DNA from: Candidatus Latescibacter anaerobius SCGC AAA252-E07 | GTDB taxonomy: Bacteria > Latescibacterota > Latescibacteria > Latescibacterales > Latescibacteraceae | NCBI GenBank assembly: GCA_000403035.1 | Contig: AQSL01000143.1 | Coordinates: 1 to 33,668, forward strand | Length of the DNA: 33,668 nucleotides | Reading direction: 5' to 3' | Shown here: piece by piece, positions 24,433-33,550 of the stretch | Position numbering within the stretch: the first letter of the stretch is position 1 | How the letters are laid out: every line of letters starts with the position of its first letter | Position numbers and translations under genes: made by a program | Notes under the pieces: generated by a model | Told to the model about the DNA's origin: nothing | The model's input: the letters and a program-made list of their open reading frames with translations, nothing else | The model's database searches: none

Positions 24433-25905
24433 TTATGGTGAAGTGTCGAATTCACCTCTTTTCAGGCGCTGTAGGTAACTCCGCTTTTTGGTAACGACCA
24501 AACCCGCCAGCGCTATAAGACCAACCAGGTTAGGTAACGCCATTAAAGCGTTAAAAATATCAGCCAAGTTCCAGATAATCCTGAGTCCACCAATCGCTCC
24601 AACAACTATCAGCAAAACATATATGCATCGATACCATACAATCGCCCTCGAACCAAAAATATATTCCGCACACCGATCACCATAGTACGACCAACTGATG
24701 GTTGTGGAATACGCAAAAAAGATTAACCCAAAACCAACGATGTACTGTCCATATCCAAATAGTCCGACATCAAACGCTTTTGCAGTCAGCGAGCTGCTGT
24801 TCAAACCGGTTGAGCGAACATCAGTTACCAGGATAACCAGGGCGGTGATTGAGCAAATGATAATGGTATCTATAAATGGTCCAAGCATAGCGACAAAGCC
24901 CTCGCGTACCATCTCGTGTGTTTTCGCGGCTGCATGAGCAATCGGCGCCGATCCAAGCCCCGACTCATTGCTAAAAACACCGCGAGCCACACCAAAACGC
25001 AATGCTTGAGTAACGGTTATTCCCACAATACCTCCACCCACGGCATAAGAGGTAAAAGCATATTTAAAGATCATTACCATGCACTGTGGTATCTTATCGA
25101 GATGAAGAATGAGAACGGTTACTCCTCCCAATACGTATATCAAGCACATGAAAGGCACCAATCTGGCAGTTACAGCGGCAATGCGCCGAATGCCACCGAG
25201 AATAACCAATCCAACCAAAATCGCGAGTATCATACCGATAATCAAACTAAAATACTGTATGTTGAGTGACAAGTTTACCGTATCAATATGAAAACATATC
25301 TCCGATTGCTGCCATGCTGCCGGCAAAATATACTTCAGTCCATAAACGACCGAATTTGCCTGAACCATATTCCCGATACCAAACGAAGCGATTATTGTAA
25401 AGATCGCGAAGGACATCGCCAATACTCCTGCCAATTTGCGGGTAATACGTTCGCCTGCTAAAAAAAGCAATAATTTTGGGCGAAATCCCTTTTCAAGAAA
25501 GTACATCGGCCCGCCACTCACCGAACCATTTTCATGGATATCCCGAAAATGCAGTGCCAGCGAGCAGGAGGTGAACTTCGTTGCCATTCCTACTAACGCG
25601 GTGATCCACATCCAGAAAATCGCTCCGGGACCACCCATAGCTATTGCGGTAGCGACACCAGCAATATTACCCGTACCGATAGTCCCTGACAATGCAGTCA
25701 TCAGAGCCCGAAAATGGGAAATATCCCCTGCATCTTCGATCCGGTCATATGTACCACTTATACACCGAATGGCGTGACCAAAATAACGAAACTGTACAAA
25801 ACGCAGTCGGAAGGTAAGGTAGAAACCTGTTCCAACCAACAGGAGCACCATAACCGGTCCCCAGACTATCTCACTCAGTTGTATAAGTATGCTATCCACA
25901 TTCAT
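24433..25905 (-). CDS. Sodium:alanine symporter (AGCS) family protein
   Basis: A 490-residue inner-membrane Na+/amino-acid symporter. The start MNVDSILIQLSEIVWGPVMV is typical of the family; a ribosome-binding site is weak. Diagnostic stretches are G-T-I-G-T-G-N-I-A-G-V-A-T-A-I near residue 75, P-G-A-I-F-W-M-W-I-T-A-L-V-G-M-A-T-K-F, S-G-G-P-M-Y-F-L-E, and N-E-S-G-L-G-S-A-P-I-A-H-A-A-A. About eleven hydrophobic helices are visible. The family takes up alanine or glycine with Na+. It probably serves amino-acid uptake here; the M20 amidohydrolase 2.6 kb away could feed it, but no operon links them. Confidence 0.9.
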   Translation of the reverse strand: MNVDSILIQLSEIVWGPVMVLLLVGTGFYLTFRLRFVQFRYFGHAIRCISGTYDRIEDAGDISHFRALMTALSGTIGTGNIAGVATAIAMGGPGAIFWMWITALVGMATKFTSCSLALHFRDIHENGSVSGGPMYFLEKGFRPKLLLFLAGERITRKLAGVLAMSFAIFTIIASFGIGNMVQANSVVYGLKYILPAAWQQSEICFHIDTVNLSLNIQYFSLIIGMILAILVGLVILGGIRRIAAVTARLVPFMCLIYVLGGVTVLILHLDKIPQCMVMIFKYAFTSYAVGGGIVGITVTQALRFGVARGVFSNESGLGSAPIAHAAAKTHEMVREGFVAMLGPFIDTIIICSITALVILVTDVRSTGLNSSSLTAKAFDVGLFGYGQYIVGFGLIFFAYSTTISWSYYGDRCAEYIFGSRAIVWYRCIYVLLIVVGAIGGLRIIWNLADIFNALMALPNLVGLIALAGLVVTKKRSYLQRLKRGEFDTSP

Positions 25906-26118
25906 GATAAGGGCTCTTTTCGTATGAAAAATTCTTTCTCAATGGTCTATTCATCACTGGTTACATTTATCTCATATGTTGCCATGATATCGGCATCTCT
26001 ACCTGTTGTATAAAAGTATTACTTCCTTACATACGACTATTATCTTTTGTTACTTACATATTTACAAACTATTACACTTGATCCGGAAATGAATCGATTA
26101 CCAGAATCCATTTATAAC

Positions 26119-26149
26119 AAAAAAGACTCACGGTTTATCATAAGTCTTT
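26119..26149 (-). terminator. Intrinsic terminator after tRNA-His
   Basis: On the minus strand AAAGACT pairs with AGTCTTT across a 14-base loop and the stem runs into a string of T. It lies 18 bases after the tRNA 3' end. The stem is AT-rich and modest in stability, but its position is right. Confidence 0.6.
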
Positions 26150-26166
26150 GTTTATAAGAGGTATAT

Positions 26167-26244
26167 TGGGGTGGATGATGGGATTTGAACCCACGGCCTC
26201 CAGGGCCACAACCTAGCGCTCTAACCAACTGAGCTACATCCACC
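26167..26244 (-). tRNA. tRNA-His (GTG anticodon), CCA encoded
   Basis: The minus strand folds into a complete cloverleaf. The acceptor pairs GTGGATG with CATCCAC, with the extra G at -1 opposite discriminator C73 that is characteristic of tRNA-His. The D arm is GCTCAGTTGGTTAGAGC. The anticodon stem is CTAGG/CCTGG around the loop TTGTGGC, giving anticodon GTG. The T arm is GTGGG-TTCAAAT-CCCAT. The 3' CCA is encoded at 26167-26169. All parts are present. Confidence 0.95.
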
Positions 26245-26268
26245 ATATATCATTTGAAAGGCAGTCCT

Positions 26269-26297
26269 AAAATAGAAAAAAACATGCCGAAAGTCAA
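26269..26297 (-). promoter_or_regulatory. Sigma-70 promoter of tRNA-His
   Basis: On the minus strand TTGACT (26297-26292) is followed after exactly 17 bases by TATTTT (26274-26269). The tRNA 5' end lies 24 bases beyond the -10 box. Box quality, spacing and position agree. Confidence 0.6.
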
Positions 26298-26438
26298 GCC
26301 GAAAACATATTGGTGTCTGTCGTACTTTCCCATTACACCGGGTTCAAAGTTCATGGTTTTGAAATTCAAAGCTTTCTATAGATAGTTTTTAAAATTCATA
26401 CTTTTTTACCAGTGTTCACCTATGATTTCTATGAATTA

Positions 26439-27200
26439 TTATGCCATCGGATAGGGTAATTGGCCAAAATTATACGGAACATAAATGTTGTCCAGATTCT
26501 TTATTGCCTTTTCAATATGATCCTGCCCGTTTTTAAGACAGAACAGCCCATGAGCAGGAAACAGAGCATCCACACCCAGATTTTTTAGTTTCGGCATATC
26601 CTTATGGTATCCCTCGAGTGATGACATGGGATAATTAAGCAGACCGAAAATACCGCCGAAGAAAAAAGTATCCCCGTTAAAAAGGCATTTTCTTCCATCG
26701 AGGGTCATGAGAAAACAGGCTGAATCAAACGAATGCCCGGTAACGTTGATGGATTTGATGGCAACTCCGCCGATGGTGAATTCTTCCCCATCCCCGATTC
26801 CATGATCAACCTTGCAGTGAATATAGACATAATCCGGGGCATACATACCATGTTCTTTTGCATAAATGACTCCCAGTTCTTCATCGGTACCTTCCTCAAG
26901 GAGATGTTTCCCCGTATTTTCGCTGATCCAAATCTCACAGCCGAGACGGTCTTTCAGTGCCTTTGCGCTGCGTGCATGATCAGTATGATGATGTGTTATA
27001 AGGACATGACTTATGTTTTGGGGATCAAATCCTTCCGATTCTATCGAACTTATAAGGCTTTCTCCGTTGTCCAGTCCCCCACCGGCATCAATTAAAAATA
27101 TCCCCGAAGGGCCCTTGATTAAAAAAACATGCGAATCACCGCCCTCGGTAATTCCCATATCGCTGTCACCGACAAGATAGATTGATGGTGTAATTCTCAT
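26439..27200 (-). CDS. MBL-fold metallo-hydrolase
   Basis: A 253-residue single-domain metallo-beta-lactamase-fold hydrolase, cytoplasmic (no leader). AAGGGA lies seven bases before the ATG. The metal-binding motif is T-H70-H-H72-T-D74-H75. The later ligands are V-T-G-H-S and N-G-D-T-F, with a final P-A-H-G. A D-A-G-G-G turn follows the second strand. This is the general hydrolase subgroup (thiolester/lactone or phosphoester substrates), not an antibiotic-resistance enzyme by sequence. It is transcribed alone; the next gene on the strand is the small hypothetical protein. Substrate cannot be told. Confidence 0.87.
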   Translation of the reverse strand: MRITPSIYLVGDSDMGITEGGDSHVFLIKGPSGIFLIDAGGGLDNGESLISSIESEGFDPQNISHVLITHHHTDHARSAKALKDRLGCEIWISENTGKHLLEEGTDEELGVIYAKEHGMYAPDYVYIHCKVDHGIGDGEEFTIGGVAIKSINVTGHSFDSACFLMTLDGRKCLFNGDTFFFGGIFGLLNYPMSSLEGYHKDMPKLKNLGVDALFPAHGLFCLKNGQDHIEKAIKNLDNIYVPYNFGQLPYPMA

Positions 27201-27401
27201 GACATAATCCCTTTTTTATAAATTAAATAATGGAAACTATTTTCTACCAACCATTGCAAAAATTTTTAAAAATCTTACGTTATTTCATAATGTTATATTA
27301 ATCTTAAAAAACACTCTTCATGTTTTTAAGTATGGTAATCCCGCCAAATATTTTATTTTTTTCAGTACTCTCTGAATAATGATGGGAAACTGAAAAATTA
27401 T

Positions 27402-27419
27402 TCATATACATGTATATGA
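27402..27419. promoter_or_regulatory. Perfect 18-base palindrome
   Basis: TCATATACATGTATATGA is a perfect palindrome with no spacer, 31 bases downstream of the 75-residue gene and about 200 bases upstream of the MBL gene (both minus strand). It could be an operator for the MBL gene or just AT-rich sequence. Confidence 0.3.
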
Positions 27420-27450
27420 TTATGAAAATACTCGAAATAGTGAATTCGAA

Positions 27451-27678
27451 TTATTCGTTTTCATTTACTTCTTCCCAGAGATCAAACTGGAGCCACTTTT
27501 CGAGAGCAATTTTCAAATCTTCACTCAGATGGCTTATCTTGAGAGATGCGGCTAAAAGTTCAACAACATTTCCGGGTTTCATTCCCCTCTTGAGACTATC
27601 AATGGTATTGACTATCTCTTCATTGAACTCTTTTACCGTTAAATCCTCGATTTCAGCGATTCTGTCCCTCTGACTCAT
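27451..27678 (-). CDS. Small hypothetical acidic protein
   Basis: A 75-residue soluble protein, predicted all-helical, with many Glu and Leu (DRIAEIEDLTVKEFNEEIVN, then KIALEKWLQFDLWEEVNENE). GAAAGGAC eight bases before the ATG supports it as a real gene. There is no transmembrane segment and no DNA-binding motif I can name. Its size and acidity would suit an antitoxin or adaptor, but no toxin gene is adjacent, so I leave the function open. It lies upstream of the MBL gene on the same strand with 250 bases between. Confidence 0.6.
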   Translation of the reverse strand: MSQRDRIAEIEDLTVKEFNEEIVNTIDSLKRGMKPGNVVELLAASLKISHLSEDLKIALEKWLQFDLWEEVNENE

Positions 27679-27840
27679 TATTCATCGTCCTTTCATATTT
27701 AAACCACATATACCAATTTAAAATTTTTATAACACATCGGCAACTATATTTCGCATCATTATGCATAATCCCGTTTTTATTTTGTTTCAATATGAGAACT
27801 ATTTTCAACCTTCCTCCCTTTCCCATAACTCACCCTCCGG

Positions 27841-27866
27841 CTCCCTCTCTACAAGCAGAGAGGGGG
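27841..27866. repeat. GC-rich hairpin CCCTCTCT...AGAGAGGG
   Basis: An eight-base perfect stem (27843-27850 with 27857-27864) with a six-base loop, extendable by two weaker pairs. It sits in the 816-base gap 27679-28494, which has no convincing gene. Such short palindromes recur between genes in many environmental genomes, so it may be a dispersed repeat. Confidence 0.4.
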
Positions 27867-27921
27867 AGAACTCTTTCGTAAAACATTCTTAAAATAATCC
27901 AATACCAAATTTATATGTTCA

Positions 27922-28313
27922 TTTCTTTGCGTGCCCAAAGAAACGAACCAAAGAAAGGGCACGCCGGAGTAATCGTATTTCCGTTCTCACTGCGCCATTT
28001 CACGGGAATTTCAAATACACCCGCTCCCACAACCATATGAACTTCCTGTTCGTGAAATGCCTTGCTCGAACGGCGATTCCTCAAGGCGACAAGAAAGACT
28101 GCTCACCCAGACAAAAAGCTTTGCAATAACCTTTGACAACAGGTTCATCACCGTGAGAAATCCCCGAGCGAAACGCGGGATTTCATACAAGGATTGCAGC
28201 CTGTTTGAGCAGAGCGAGTTCTGCAATCCCTGAAATCCTGTGTCAGAAGCGAGGACAAGGATTTCTGCCGGTGCGCCCTTTCTTGCGACACTTCTTTGGG
28301 CGAGCAAAGAAGT
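27922..28313. mobile_element. 392-base non-coding element with imperfect inverted ends
   Basis: The left end (TTTCTTTGCGTGCCCAAAGA at 27922 onward, to about 27966) and the reverse complement of the right end (CACTTCTTTGCTCGCCCAAA from 28314 back) match closely over about 45 bases, both running on to AAGAAAGGGC. Each end is also a small hairpin by itself (TTTCTTTG with CAAAGAAA; CTTCTTTG with CAAAGAAG). Open frames inside are full of Arg/Ser/Cys with no motif, so I treat it as non-coding. The structure suggests a dispersed, possibly mobilised, structured repeat. Confidence 0.5.
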
Positions 28314-28494
28314 GTTGAAAAAGTATTCAAAATGATGGTATAAGACTAACTATTGAAAACTATTTATTCAACAACACATTTTACATTTGCATCTATCGAC
28401 AATCAATTTATCTTGCTTGACTCTTTTACCATGTCCATGTATACTTGGAAAAATAGCTTTCTGGAAATTATACTACGTTTACGGGAGAGAAAAA

Positions 28495-29664
28495 ATGATC
28501 AATCGCATTGAAACATTAGCAGGGGAAATTCTTGAAAAAATAATCCACATACGTCATGATATTCATCAGCATCCAGAAACAGGTTATAATGAAACAAGAA
28601 CTGCAGGAATAATTGAAACCTTTCTCGACGAAATTGATCTTCCGCATAAACGGTATGCAGGAACCGGAATTGCAGGTGTTATCGGATCGGGAAAGGGTCA
28701 TGTTGTCGGTCTCAGATCAGAAATGGATGCACTTAAAACTTCTGATCACACAGATTTGCCATATACGTCGACTTATGAAGGGATTTCTCATGCTTGCGGG
28801 CATGACGGCCATATAGCTGTTTTACTTGGTACTGCATGGGTACTGAAACAAATGGAAGATGAATTGAAAGGAACGGTAAAACTCATCTGGCAGCCTGCCG
28901 AAGAGGGTGGTGCCGGTGCCAGGAAAATGATTGAGGAAGGCGTTCTTGAGCCTCCGACACCTGAAGCGATTTTTTCACTTCATGGATGGCCGTCACTTGA
29001 CCTGGGCAAAGTGGCATATCGTTTTGGACCGGCAATGGCATCGGTCGATAATTTTGAGATCATCATAAAAGGCAAGAGTGCTCATAGCGCCATGCCCCAT
29101 ACAGGTGTTGATCCGGTTACCATTTCGTCACGTGTTATTGAGGGTGTTCAACTTATCCGTACACGTATGATAAATCCCCTGTCACCTCTGGTTATTACTA
29201 TAGCTACGATACATGGCGGAACAGTTGAAAATATTATTCCTGATGAAGTAAAAATGACGGGAACAATTCGAACAATTGATCCCGAAATCCGCAGCGTAAT
29301 ACCTGAATTAATTGAGAATATGGCTGTACAAACCGCTCAAGCATCAGGCGGTGATGCGGTGTTTAATCTTACAAATGGTTACCCACCCACCATAAATGAA
29401 AAAAATGCTACGGCATTTGCAAGGGATACGTTATGTGATATTCTTGGGAAGAATAATGTAGTTGAGCTTGATAATCCTGTTATGGGTGGCGAGGATTTCG
29501 CCTATTTTCTCGAAAAAATTGCCGGAACCTTCATGCGTCTTGGTGTTGGTGATAGAGCTCAGCTTCATAACTCATCGTATGATTTTAACGATGAGGCAAT
29601 TCCGGTTGGCATTCGTGTTATGACTGGAATAGCCGTAAGTTTTTGTGATAAAGGATTAGGATAA
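28495..29664 (+). CDS. M20-family amidohydrolase (N-acyl-amino-acid / hippurate hydrolase type)
   Basis: A 389-residue metal-dependent amidohydrolase. I start at ATG 28495 (MINRIETLAGEI) after GGGAG; upstream in-frame starts add a non-homologous stretch. Family marks are R-H-D-I-H-Q-H-P-E-T-G-Y-N-E, C101-G-H103-D-G-H, Q-P-A-E136-E137-G-G-A-G-A, a dimerisation domain beginning K-G-K-S-A-H-S-A-M-P-H, and M-G-G-E-D-F-A-Y-F. One variation is E in L-R-S-E-M-D-A-L, where most members have D. It should cleave acyl or aryl groups from amino acids in the cytoplasm. It is flanked by the repeat element upstream and faces the propeller gene, with stops 34 bases apart. Confidence 0.9.
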   Translation: MINRIETLAGEILEKIIHIRHDIHQHPETGYNETRTAGIIETFLDEIDLPHKRYAGTGIAGVIGSGKGHVVGLRSEMDALKTSDHTDLPYTSTYEGISHACGHDGHIAVLLGTAWVLKQMEDELKGTVKLIWQPAEEGGAGARKMIEEGVLEPPTPEAIFSLHGWPSLDLGKVAYRFGPAMASVDNFEIIIKGKSAHSAMPHTGVDPVTISSRVIEGVQLIRTRMINPLSPLVITIATIHGGTVENIIPDEVKMTGTIRTIDPEIRSVIPELIENMAVQTAQASGGDAVFNLTNGYPPTINEKNATAFARDTLCDILGKNNVVELDNPVMGGEDFAYFLEKIAGTFMRLGVGDRAQLHNSSYDFNDEAIPVGIRVMTGIAVSFCDKGLG

Positions 29665-29698
29665 CTCATTCTTACAGTAAAGATTATAAGAATAGCAT

Positions 29699-31519
29699 TT
29701 ATTCTGCAGCCGTTGTAATCTCAACGGTTACAATACCACCGTAACATGCACCCCAGAGAACACCATTATTAAATTCCACATCCCTTACAAAATTAGAGGG
29801 AAGACCATCATCTATAGTGAAATTCATGGTTTTTCCGTTTTCGATTTTTATTATACCATCACCATCGGTACCAAGCCATAGGGCACCCGATGGCTCTGAA
29901 GCTATTGAAAGAATACCTTTTTCGGTTTTGAGAAACCTGTTGCTGTAAACATCCCATTTTTCTCCATCATAAACGACAAGTTTACCGCTGCTTGTTCCGA
30001 TATACATCATATTACCCTGTATAAGCATTGAACGTGCATCAATTTTCTCAAGACCGGTTTTTTGAGTCCTGTCCTGTAATGTATTATCATCAAATGAAAC
30101 AATACCACCAGTTGTGGCAAACCAAACTGTGCCTTTTGAATCTATACCGCATGCCCAGGCATCCTCGGAAGGTAAACCATGTATTTTTCTGAAACGCTTC
30201 CAAATACCGTTTTCAATATAGCATATGCCGGTTGATGTTCCTGCCCAGTATCTTCCCTTAGTATCAAAGACACCGCACCTGACATCATTACCAGATAACC
30301 CATTATTGCGTGTATACGTTTTCCATTCACCTTCCTTTTGAAAAATAAGACCATTAGCTGTATTAAACACAACTATTCCATCAGGACCGAATACAGTACT
30401 CCGAACAGTTGCGAGTGCATCAGGATTATCACCGGTAATAGAGGTCCAGAAGCCGGAATCGTACAGACTGAGGCCTGTTTCCCATGAACCGACCCAGCTT
30501 CTGTTACGATCATCAAATGCTATCGAAATAAAATTATTTCCGACAGGTTTATTGGGTATAACATAATTTTCAATACTCCCATCATCAATTATACTGCAAC
30601 CATCAACCGAACCCACATATATTTTCTTGTCCGATTCAACAAGACCCGTCGTTACATCATTTGATAGTAAACCTTGTTCCTCCGTATAGCTGTTCCAGTC
30701 ATCTCCGTGTGACGAATGAACACCTTTAGCGGTAAAGAACCAGATGCGGTCATTCGTAGATGTTAAGTATCTCGCCTCAACAGTACCCATTTTATCAAAT
30801 GAAGAATAAATATTCCATCCTGTTCCATCCCATACAGATATACCAACCCATGAAGCAACCCAAATTCTTAAGTTCCATGCTTGAGTAATCGTTGATGCAG
30901 TATTTCCGGAAAGTCCTTTTGTCTTATTCGATACTCTCCATTCGTCATCCATTTTTATATATATTCCGTTTTTATCAGTACCTATCCAGAGATTTTCTCC
31001 CCTGTCAAAATAAATACATTTAATATTTTTTCTCCCGGGACTTCCCTTTTCCGCCAATAAGTTGAAATGTCCATTTTCAAAATTTGCCGCACCATCCATA
31101 GTACCAACCCATAGATTCCCTGACCTGTCTAAAGCCAGATCAGTGATGTCAGGCGATGGTAATCCCTGCGAAAGCCCGTATATCTTCCAGGAATTACCGT
31201 CAAACAACCCCAGACCTTCCCGAGTACCAACCCAGAGTCTCTCATTACCATCTACAATAACATCCGTTAAGACATTCGAAGGCAATCCATCTATTGTTGT
31301 TATAATCGAGTATTTTTTTGCAGAAATATCCCATTTAACAAGTCCTCCTTTGGTTGCACAGTAGATGGTGTCTTTATACTTTGCAATTCCGGTGACATAT
31401 GTAGGATCGGTATATTGATTAATTGATACAGAAATTTTTTGTTCGGAGCATGAAAGAAATATCATACAAAAAGCTGTAATGAAAATGAAACACATTGTAA
31501 AACACGCCGGTAACTTCAA
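29699..31519 (-). CDS. Two-component-regulator-propeller (Reg_prop) lipoprotein, TTG start
   Basis: A 606-residue exported beta-propeller protein. The start is a TTG at 31519, seven bases after a full AAGGAGG. The leader MKLPACFTMCFIFITAFCMI ends FLSC, a lipobox, so C24 should carry lipid. The rest is about a dozen or more repeats of the Reg_prop kind (patterns like G-L-P-S-x-x-x, L-W-V-G-T, G-x-x-x-F-D-G-x-x-W). In most proteins with these repeats, a histidine kinase follows. Here none does, so this is a stand-alone sensor or binding propeller. It probably sits on the outer-membrane face or in the periplasm. Ligand unknown. Confidence 0.85.
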   Translation of the reverse strand: MKLPACFTMCFIFITAFCMIFLSCSEQKISVSINQYTDPTYVTGIAKYKDTIYCATKGGLVKWDISAKKYSIITTIDGLPSNVLTDVIVDGNERLWVGTREGLGLFDGNSWKIYGLSQGLPSPDITDLALDRSGNLWVGTMDGAANFENGHFNLLAEKGSPGRKNIKCIYFDRGENLWIGTDKNGIYIKMDDEWRVSNKTKGLSGNTASTITQAWNLRIWVASWVGISVWDGTGWNIYSSFDKMGTVEARYLTSTNDRIWFFTAKGVHSSHGDDWNSYTEEQGLLSNDVTTGLVESDKKIYVGSVDGCSIIDDGSIENYVIPNKPVGNNFISIAFDDRNRSWVGSWETGLSLYDSGFWTSITGDNPDALATVRSTVFGPDGIVVFNTANGLIFQKEGEWKTYTRNNGLSGNDVRCGVFDTKGRYWAGTSTGICYIENGIWKRFRKIHGLPSEDAWACGIDSKGTVWFATTGGIVSFDDNTLQDRTQKTGLEKIDARSMLIQGNMMYIGTSSGKLVVYDGEKWDVYSNRFLKTEKGILSIASEPSGALWLGTDGDGIIKIENGKTMNFTIDDGLPSNFVRDVEFNNGVLWGACYGGIVTVEITTAAE

Positions 31520-31846
31520 AATTCTGCCTCCTTAAAGACGAAATAGTATTATAGTTTACTATAGGACGAAATGAAATCAGTGATACCATAACTCACAAAA
31601 AATTTTTACTCTACGTAAAGAAGATAAAAAAAAACTATACCCTTTCAAAATCTTTAATGAAATAGTTCTTTCCATAACAAATTCTTTTAGATGACGGCGA
31701 AAAATCTCTTTCCATATATCCGTTCGTGAAACAGACTGTTTATGTTACTGTTAATGTTCGCTAAATCTGGATCTTGCACTAATCCCTTAACTGCATGTTT
31801 CTCTATTTAAATAGTTTGACACCCTCTCAAAACCTGTCTGAATTAT
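31520..31846. other. Intergenic region with no gene
   Basis: 327 bases between two minus-strand genes. It must hold the promoter of the propeller gene, whose AAGGAGG lies at its left end. A small inverted repeat, TATAGT-TT-ACTATA, is at about 31551-31564. The remainder is AT-rich with no open frame of note. Confidence 0.5.
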
Positions 31847-33397
31847 TTATTGTTGAACCCAGATTGGATTGGTAAAACATATTTTTCCCATAACTGTTTC
31901 ACAATCTGCACGGATGTACATAAGATTTCTTACTTCAAATGTATCAGTGAAGTTGTATTCATATTCCGAATCTTTAAAGTCTTTATTCAACTGAACTCTT
32001 TCGTTCATTTCACCTGAGACTCCGACAAAAATTCTGCATTTTTTTAAATATCCAAACTCGGAGCTGGAACTATACCCGGCTCGAACAGTAATTTTCCCTC
32101 CGGGGATTTCACATCCGGTTTGAGCATACACATTGCCTGAATAAGCCTCAATATCGATAAATGGTCCATCGGTTACCACAGCTTTTCCTTCTTTGAGCGC
32201 AGTGAGTAAATCAACGGATTTTTTTGATTTTGCCCGGACAACCGTACGCACAGTACCGAACATATGCTCATTCTTTTCGGTAACCGATAAGAGCGGTATT
32301 GATAGCTGACGGCAACGGTTCATATCACCGTGAGCATCGCTACCCCCGAAAGTGTACAGTCTTCTCCCTTTCAGTAAAAGATAAATCCATGCATTCATCC
32401 CATCACGAAATCCACTGTCACGGACACCATTAAAAAATTGTATGGCAGTAATACCGGGATTATCAATGTCCTGTAAAGTCCATTGCCCTCGTCGCAATAG
32501 AACTCTTTCAAGGAACGGAATTTTTTCCAGGGGATGCGCGGCACAAGCTATTCCACCACATTCCAAACATGCAGAAACAGCTTCACCGATAGAGTTCTCG
32601 GTTTTCGTATCAAAACCACGTTCACCGCTGTCCCCCGAACCCTTGATAAATTTCTCCGAATTTATGGCCAGTAAATGACAGTTATATCCGTTTTGAGTGC
32701 TGCAGGATACTTCTTCACCGGGAATAACAGTCAGAGATTCATTCAGCGCTTCAGCTTTTTGTTTCATGCTACGCCATTTCAGCAGGAACGGATCTTCTAT
32801 CAAATAATTGTCTTCCCTGTCATCAAGATCATAGGAGTGATCGGTAACAGCCATCCATTGCATACCCATACAATGCGCAGCAAAAGCCATCGTTTCAATC
32901 GGCGCACCGAACTCTACCTGATCGGAAGTATAATAGGTATGACAATGAATATCTCCATGATACCATCCATCGGTTCCGGGATACGATGAAGACGCAACAT
33001 TAATCTTTAACGGACTATGCGAGATTCCTCTATAATTATCCACATGAACGGTACTCTGTTTTCCCCCGGTTTTGAGAAGCAGGTAAGGATTTATTTTGAC
33101 AATACCAGAATATTCCGGAAAAATATTTATCGAATCCCACCATAATCGTGTATCGACCTGTAAGCTACCGTAAGGAAACCGGGCAACTCGCTCAATACCC
33201 CCCTCATAACTTGCATGGATAACAGCCGAATCTATCTCAACAGGAAATTTATCCGCATCTTTTATAATTATAAATACCGGAATAGGATATTCAGGTTCGA
33301 CACGGATGGGAGCGTCAAAAACTATTTCAGGCTGTTTTTTGTATATCAGACTTGGCACAAATGAGGGGCGAAAATGGATTTCAGCATATGATAGCAT
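31847..33397 (-). CDS. PHP-domain metallohydrolase of the CehA/McbA type
   Basis: A 516-residue protein with an N-terminal beta-rich region (about 1-140) followed by a PHP phosphoesterase-fold domain. Metal ligands appear in the standard order: H151-C-H153 in G-D-I-H-C-H-T, D186-H187 in T-D-H-S-Y, Glu in G-E-E-V-S, His in A-A-H-P and D/H in G-S-D-A-H-G-D. This is the CehA/McbA subgroup pattern, whose members hydrolyse esters, carbamates or phosphoesters. A C-terminal beta domain follows. The start is uncertain: ATG 33397 lacks a clear ribosome-binding site, and no signal peptide is evident. It is transcribed toward the propeller gene. Substrate unknown. Confidence 0.82.
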   Translation of the reverse strand: MLSYAEIHFRPSFVPSLIYKKQPEIVFDAPIRVEPEYPIPVFIIIKDADKFPVEIDSAVIHASYEGGIERVARFPYGSLQVDTRLWWDSINIFPEYSGIVKINPYLLLKTGGKQSTVHVDNYRGISHSPLKINVASSSYPGTDGWYHGDIHCHTYYTSDQVEFGAPIETMAFAAHCMGMQWMAVTDHSYDLDDREDNYLIEDPFLLKWRSMKQKAEALNESLTVIPGEEVSCSTQNGYNCHLLAINSEKFIKGSGDSGERGFDTKTENSIGEAVSACLECGGIACAAHPLEKIPFLERVLLRRGQWTLQDIDNPGITAIQFFNGVRDSGFRDGMNAWIYLLLKGRRLYTFGGSDAHGDMNRCRQLSIPLLSVTEKNEHMFGTVRTVVRAKSKKSVDLLTALKEGKAVVTDGPFIDIEAYSGNVYAQTGCEIPGGKITVRAGYSSSSEFGYLKKCRIFVGVSGEMNERVQLNKDFKDSEYEYNFTDTFEVRNLMYIRADCETVMGKICFTNPIWVQQ

Positions 33398-33550
33398 CGG
33401 ATATTTTTACTTCTACCCCAATTTTTTATAATTTTCAATATCAGTTTTCAGAATGATTTAAAAGGTAATAATATGCAAAAATATTTTCCTTTATGCAAAT
33501 AATGAAACTCAGAACTGTCCGGTTAAATTCTGTTGATTGCTTTATGAAAA

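Noticed and set aside
27820..28320. CRISPR array
   Set aside because: No regularly spaced direct repeats are present; the similarity is between inverted ends only.
28011..28330. Two minus-strand open frames of 98 and 60 residues
   Set aside because: They lie inside the element with inverted ends, are rich in Arg/Ser/Cys, overlap each other, and have no ribosome-binding site or motif.
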